DNA of 64,000 nt from Ancistrus triradiatus (Eukaryota > Chordata > Actinopteri > Siluriformes > Loricariidae). A program made the position numbers and the translations under genes. The stretch is taken from NCBI GenBank assembly GCA_025084515.1, contig JAJAGP010000361.1, positions 1 to 64,000 of the forward strand, given 5' to 3'. Below are positions 59,872-64,000 of this stretch, piece by piece. The notes under the pieces are model-generated. The model saw only the letters and a list, made by a program, of their open reading frames with translations, was not told the DNA's origin and searched no databases. Numbering within the stretch: the first letter of the stretch is position 1; each line of letters starts with the position of its first letter.

Positions 59872-62553
59872 AAATGAGAAAAAACATCCAAGAAATCACT
59901 TTGTAGAATTTTTAAAGAATTTTATTGTAAATTATGGTGGAAAATAAGTGTTTGGTCAATAACAAAAGTTCAACGCAATGACAGAGGTCAAACGTTTCCT
60001 GTAAGTCTTCACCAGGTTTGCACACACTGTAGCTTTATTTTGGCCCATTCCCCCATGCACATCTCCTCTAGAGCAGAGTTGGGGCAACACGGACTTTCAA
60101 CTCGCTACACAAATTTTCTATGGGGCTGAGGTCTGGAGACTGGCTAGGCCACTCCAGGACCTTGAAATGCTCTTTACGGAGCCCCTCCTTCGTTGCCCAA
60201 GAGGTGCATTTGGGATCATTGTCATGCTGGAAGACTCAGCCATGTTCCATCTTCAATGCTCTCACTGATGGAAGGAAGTTTTGACTTAAAATCTCACGAT
60301 ACATGGCCCCGTTCATTTTTCCCTTAACACGGATCAGTCGTCCTGTCCCCTTTGCAGGAAAACAGCCCCACAGCATGATGTTTCCACCCTCATGCTTCAC
60401 AGTAGGCATGGTGTTCTTGGGTGCACTCAGCATTCTTCTTCCTCCAAACACGATGAGTTGAATTTTTACCAAAAAGTTCCATTTTGGTTTCATCTGACCA
60501 CATGATATCCTCCTGATCCTCTTCTGGATCATCCATATGCTCTCTGGCAAACTTCAGACGAGCCTGGACATGTACTGGCTTAAGCAGGGGGACACACCTG
60601 GCACTGCAGGATCTGAGTCCCTCTCTGTGTAGTGTGTTACCGATGGTAGCCTTTGTTACTTTGGTCCCAACCCTCTGCAGGTCATTCATCAGGTCCCTCC
60701 ATGTATTGCTGGGGTTTTTGCTTACCGTTCTCATGATCATTTTGACCCCACGGGATGAGATCTTGCGTGAGACCCCAGATTGAGGGACATTATCAGTGGT
60801 CTTGTATGTCTTCCATGATCTTCCATTTTCTTACAATTGCTCCCACAGATGATTTATTCACACCAACCTGCTTGCCTATTGTCGATTCAACGAGGTCAAA
60901 CAGGTGCCATTAATACAGGTAACGAGTGGAGGACAGAAGAGCTTCTTAAAGAAGAAGTTACAGGTCTGTGAGAGACAGAAATCTTGCTTGTTTGTGAGTG
61001 ACCAAATACTTATTTTTCACCATGATTTACGATTAAATTATTTAAAAATCCTACAATGTGATTTCCTGGATTTTTTGTCTCATTTTGTCTCTCATAGTTG
61101 AAGTGTACCTATGATGAAAGTTACAGACCTCTCTCATCTTTCTAAGTAGAAGAACCTGCACAATCAGTGGCTGACTAAATACTTTTTTGCCCCACTGTAA
61201 GCACTGGAGCATGTGCTATCACCCCAAGCATACCCAGGTTGAAATATGAGTCGACGCTGCCCTCTAGCGTCATAAAACGGGAATCAGCACGACTCACAAC
61301 AATTCTGACATTTTCATTTCACCTTAGTCAATCTTGTCAATCTTTCGTTTCAAGCATCGACCGACGTTTTACTGTACTAAATGCAGCACTGCAAATATTT
61401 ACCATATACATGGTTTACTTCAATCAAAGTTTTCTCTGATATTATAATCACAATTACTTGCGATTTAGGCCACGTTTAGGCCAAAATGAAACTGAGTACA
61501 TCTGATTTATATGTTTAATCTGCATAATGCGCCTTCTTATGTTGCATACACAGGCAGCAGACGTAACAGGTAGATGCTTCTTACGGTTCAGTTTTGTGAT
61601 TGAAAACAAAGCACACACCTGTGTCTTCTCTTCTTGGTAGCAGAGCTGTGAGAGAAACAGAGCAGCGTTAGGTTAACTTAGAGTTTCAGCGCTGTTTTTA
61701 AGACATCCCACAGCTTCACTTTTTTTTATCAAAAGTGCCATGAAACTGTGACACTCTACCTGTGTTGCTTCCTCTTCTTTGTGTTCTTCTTCTTCTTCTT
61801 TTTCTTCCTGAGAGGCGATGGACTGGAGGAGCGACACCTGCAGATAAACAGCGGCTAAGGAAATGCAGTCTTGCACATTTGCCTATGCATTTAATATTCA
61901 CACTGTATACTGGCCACCCCAAATCATCCCCAAATGTTCCTCCAACCAGCCTTCCCTCCGTCGGACACAGTCATCACTTTCAGTTGGGATTCAAAACAAT
62001 TGGGATTGGGAACAAATTGCAGCAGCACCACCTGACTATCTGTAAGGTATCAGAGTAAGACGTGCTTGATCTTCCTGCTAGTTTTATGGCTTGATGTCCA
62101 TTAATGAGCTTCATAAAGCTTTACATGCTCACAGTAATCACTTTAAACACTACTATAGTGCTGTTTAATTCGCTGACTGATTGGATCCCAAACTAAATCT
62201 CATTATCAGGTACGACAGCGCTGACAATAAATGTCCAGTTAACAGGGGATATTATAGTGCATTAATAAAATATGATGTCTGCATTATTAAACATACATGT
62301 AATAATAAGAGGGGATTACAGTTATTACAGGAATGAAAAGCCTGCCTTTATGACTTTGACCTTTCTCCGAAGCAACCTATCATTTCCTGATATCTTTTCC
62401 ACTGTGACACTTTATGAAACTGTAGCAGCCGCAAACGCAGGCTCATCTGTTTCTGCCACTGACCTTTCTCTCCTCCTCTTCCTCCCAGATTTTTTCTTCT
62501 TCTTTTTCCCTTTGGGTGCCGGCCGAGAGGAAAAATCAGCATCGAGAGACAGG
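49475..62553 (-). CDS. srrm4: Serine/arginine repetitive matrix protein 4 (nSR100), 5' end outside window
   Basis: Eleven minus-strand exons chain in phase: 62553-62464, 61837-61760, 61645-61619, 59382-59332, 57990-57910, 57458-57341, 55590-55286, 55193-55029, 54935-54831, 49967-49824 and 49679-49475, about 455 codons. Upstream exons lie past the right edge. Lysine-rich runs (GKKKKKKSGRKRRRE, PLRKKKKKKKNTKKRK) come first, then YDSGNDTSSP, RS-rich segments, and SPMRKRRRDSPSHLEARRIT joined to SARKRPIPYYRPSPSSS. The last is the eMIC region shared by SRRM3 and SRRM4, needed for inclusion of neuronal microexons. The final residues are SYSRVRH. SRRM4 rather than SRRM3 is preferred because hspb8 and ccdc60 follow it, as in human 12q24. 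Confidence 0.93.
50150..50248 (-). repeat. DANA-like SINE fragment, target of the LTR element
   Basis: GGTGGAACCCAAAGGAAAC, GAGATGGGGAGAACAGGCGA and CTGGGACTCAAATC follow a reverse DANA-like body. The LTR element begins right after it. Confidence 0.5.
50249..50798 (+). repeat. 5' LTR
   Basis: 550 bp. Starts TATCAGGGTCACC and ends CCATAACA. It shares its first about 55 bp and its last about 170 bp with the 3' LTR in direct orientation. Its middle is matched in the 3' LTR partly in inverted orientation. Confidence 0.85.
51240..51480 (+). pseudogene. gag-like fragment
   Basis: The plus frame reads FEFGLREALQEEIFFLPDP and then SSLVDLYGLANRVDARLIES. This resembles the end of the gag capsid region in fish Ty3/gypsy elements (recalled pattern). 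No ATG opens it and no zinc knuckle follows; instead the peptide-repeat array begins. Confidence 0.6.
51440..52480 (+). repeat. Coding-like tandem repeat (about 30-36 bp units) inside the LTR element
   Basis: Units built on AAGCTCCATACCTGAGC and AGCTCCGTATCTGAGCA alternate. On the plus strand 51595-52104 is open for 169 codons and yields 10-12-residue units such as SSIPELAAPV and SSVSEHLAPP. The reverse strand is also open because units lack stops. A TAG at about 52102 breaks the frame. Confidence 0.85.
52575..52740 (+). repeat. 27-bp tandem repeat inside the LTR element
   Basis: Units of CCGAGCTCCACCTCTGAG plus nine bases, giving 9-residue PSSTSELPV-type repeats in the plus frame. It is a second, different array next to the first. 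Confidence 0.85.
52919..53848 (+). repeat. 3' LTR, rearranged with a large foldback
   Basis: 930 bp against 550 bp for the 5' LTR. Arms 53154-53290 and 53540-53676 (137 bp each) are near-perfect reverse complements. Within the spacer a smaller hairpin pairs 53291-53311 with 53339-53359 with one mismatch. The spacer 53375-53539 is the reverse complement of 5' LTR sequence around 50390-50600. Confidence 0.85.
53854..54825. other. srrm4 intron; one transposon-like end
   Basis: At about 54087 CTAGGGGTGTAACGATACAC looks like the outer end of a hAT-type fish element; the partner end was not found. 54270-54380 and 54720-54800 are AT-rich low complexity. Confidence 0.45.
55595..57335. other. srrm4 intron, no feature recognised
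   Basis: Contains A-rich stretches (about 55615-55890) and unique-looking DNA. No additional exon with a compatible phase was identified. Confidence 0.4.
57860..58040 (-). other. srrm4: srrm4 exon between complementary (TG)n and (CA)n arrays
   Basis: In the minus-strand transcript (UG)18 at 58040-58005 precedes the 81-nt exon 57990-57910, and (CA)n at 57907-57861 starts right after the donor GUAC. The exon encodes CRSASHHRRRSRRDESSDW and neighbours. Confidence 0.9.
58050..59125. other. srrm4 intron
   Basis: No exon found between 59332 and 57990. A few short open frames have no splice signals or domains. Confidence 0.4.
59128..59218. repeat. (CT)n followed by (GT)n
   Basis: (CT)n to about 59168, then GT-rich runs to about 59218, in an srrm4 intron. 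Confidence 0.9.
59811..59867. repeat. (TA)n microsatellite abutting Tc1-like copy C
   Basis: About 28 TA units run directly into element sequence at GACAAAATGAGAAAAAACATCC. TA is the Tc1 target, and the outer end of the element is missing at this junction. Confidence 0.9.
59868..61197 (-). mobile_element. Tc1-like element (copy C), truncated and internally deleted
   Basis: It lacks about 110 bp of the left end. The right end ACTTTTTTGCCCCACTG followed by TA is present. Near 60885 the transposase N-terminus is deleted: the text jumps from TGCTTGCCTATTGTCGATTC to CAACGAGGTC, joining coding sequence to non-coding sequence. It lies in an srrm4 intron. Confidence 0.9.
60236..60740 (-). pseudogene. 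Tc1-like transposase fragment (copy C)
   Basis: Open from 60740 to 60390 (MRTVSKNPSNTWRDLMNDL, second DNA-binding half; MWSDETKMELFG with the first catalytic aspartate), then a frame shift, then readable again to 60236 (HEGGNIMLWGCFPAKG). The first DNA-binding domain is absent. Confidence 0.85.
61619..61645 (-). CDS. srrm4: srrm4 27-nt microexon
   Basis: Acceptor CACAG and donor GTGTGTGC flank 27 nt reading SATKKRRHS-like residues when joined to the next exon. Phase is 2 on both sides, so it can be included or skipped without changing frame. The preceding exon 61837-61760 ends 114 bp away. Confidence 0.75.
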
Positions 62554-63394
62554 CTGCAACAGAAAAATAGATCTTGCTTACTAAACCAGAGCACAAATGC
62601 AGAGGGTAAAGAAATACAGAGTAATTAGAAAGCAATTTCTGTATAGTTTATTAACTAACAAATCCCGTTACTTGCGAGTGTACATCTTTACAACTGCAGT
62701 TCTGAAGATTAAAAGCTGGCTCGGGGTGCTGGAGAGCATGGACGGGGTCAGGATGAAAAGCTCAGAAGACACTCTGTGCTGCACAGACTGCTTCAGGCCA
62801 GGCCATCAGAGTCAGCAAGATATAACAAAGTCATATCGCAAATAGCAGAGCATTAAATAAAATTACAGGCTCCCACACTTAAAGCCAGACTCCAGATGGA
62901 ATCATTAACTCCTGGGCACAGTATGTAGTGCAGCTTTTGTCCAGTTCATTCAGTTCGCATATTACATTCGGCTCGCATTTTACTCCTTTTTAAAGAAGCT
63001 CGAATAGAATTTTTATTTAGGAGCACTCGTGCGAGAAGAGGTTTTGACCACCACTATCACTGAGGATTCAAAAAGTAGTGAGCACCCATGCTGCTTATGT
63101 AGGGAGTTCTCTACTTATCAAGCCTTAAGAAAAGATAATGAGGAGCGTCACTGATTGCTCCTCTGCACAGGTAAGTGTTTCATTCAGTGTTAATTTAATC
63201 TTTCTTTAAGTCTTTATCTTTGTTTCTGACTTGTTTCTCTCTTTTTCTTTCAAGCACATTTTCCGATTTTCCTTTTCAGATGATGCAGCCACATGCACCC
63301 AATAAACCAGCAGATGGTTGTACTGTATGTGTGTGGGTGCACCTTCAGTTTTAAGTGCAATCAATAAATATCTGACCCTGACTTTGAAGCACAA

Positions 63395-63425
<31 letters not shown>

Positions 63426-63687
63426 AACGGGAAGAAAGCGATGAAACGGACCGAAAGCTCTAAAGTTAATAACGTCTGAGCTAATCGGGAGTTTCAGCGC
63501 TCCAGCACTGTGGCCTTATCAGTGTGAAGATGGAGGAGGGTGAAGCCGGGAGCGCAGGTCCCGCTGTCTCTCTTTTCACATCAAATAACCTCACCGTATC
63601 CTCTTTTAATCCTCTAAAACCTCTGAGAGGCTTCACACTGGCTATGTCCTTCACCCATGGAGAAACATACACACACAAACACACTCA

Positions 63688-63719
<32 letters not shown>

Positions 63720-64000
63720 TACACTGACCTCATTTCCACAGGCATATTTCCTCTTTCCTGATCTTTTTTTTTTACTCGATCACAGACTATTTGAAGTGCT
63801 GTATATGGCTTAAAGTGCTGTAAACTTTGCCAAACAGAAATCATGGACATCAAAAAGGGTAGAAAAAAGGAAAATAGTCAAAAACAGGAATTCTGGAAAG
63901 GAATCAAAGAAGGGAATCAAGGAAACAAGACGTCGAACACAACTGAGGAAAGGAATCAAGGAAAGGAATCATGAGGGAAAAAAGGAAAATTAATCATATT
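62554..64000. other. srrm4 intron to the window edge
   Basis: No further srrm4 exon was recognised; the N-terminal exons lie beyond 64000. (CA)n runs are at 63391-63425 and 63665-63722. 63870-64000 contains a GAAAGGAATCAAGGA tandem-like repeat. Confidence 0.45.

Overview
The window is vertebrate chromosomal DNA, most likely from a ray-finned fish. It has intron-split genes with GT-AG splice sites, very many (CA)n and (CT)n microsatellites, tRNA-derived SINEs like zebrafish DANA, and several Tc1-like transposons plus hAT, piggyBac and Ty3/gypsy-like remnants. An ostariophysan such as a catfish is plausible, but the sequence alone does not prove the species. There is no bacterial or viral genome content.

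Five protein-coding genes can be built exon by exon with matching splice phases. xbp1 (+, 6968-10599) encodes the bZIP transcription factor of the unfolded protein response. It keeps the 26-nt IRE1-type cytosolic intron (8799-8824), the alternative unspliced C-terminus, and a perfect ER stress response element in its promoter (6797-6815). ccdc60 (-, 31566 down to 23480) is a coiled-coil protein gene of 12 recognisable exons. A small heat-shock protein gene (+, 34352-36646) encodes 348 residues with an unusually long acidic tail. hspb8 (-, 43781-38764) is a second small heat-shock gene, convergent with the first; its first exon has a disturbed reading frame. srrm4 (-, entering from the right edge, exons 62553 down to 49475) encodes the neuronal microexon splicing factor, including its C-terminal eMIC region.

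The order srrm4 - hspb8 - ccdc60, all on one strand, matches human 12q24. The extra small heat-shock gene sits between hspb8 and ccdc60 on the other strand, and xbp1 lies just beyond ccdc60. Three genes concern protein quality control: xbp1 (ER stress) and two alpha-crystallin chaperones.

The rest is repeats. Left edge: part of a Tc1-like transposase gene, then a 33-bp minisatellite. 11-20 kb: SINE fragments and a broken piggyBac transposase. 20.6-22.8 kb: a full-length Tc1-like element and a MITE. 28.4-29.3 kb: a minisatellite of about 42 bp inside a ccdc60 intron. 32.0-32.7 kb: a hAT MITE with a perfect 8-bp target duplication. 37.5-38.2 kb: an inverted-repeat element. 44.5-46.2 kb: an indel-rich Tc1-like copy. 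49.1-49.5 kb: a MITE starting just after the srrm4 stop codon. 50.2-53.8 kb: a 3.6-kb LTR retroelement in an srrm4 intron, with 5-bp target duplications, a repetitive gag-like region, and a 3' LTR rearranged into a large hairpin. 59.9-61.2 kb: a third, truncated Tc1-like copy.
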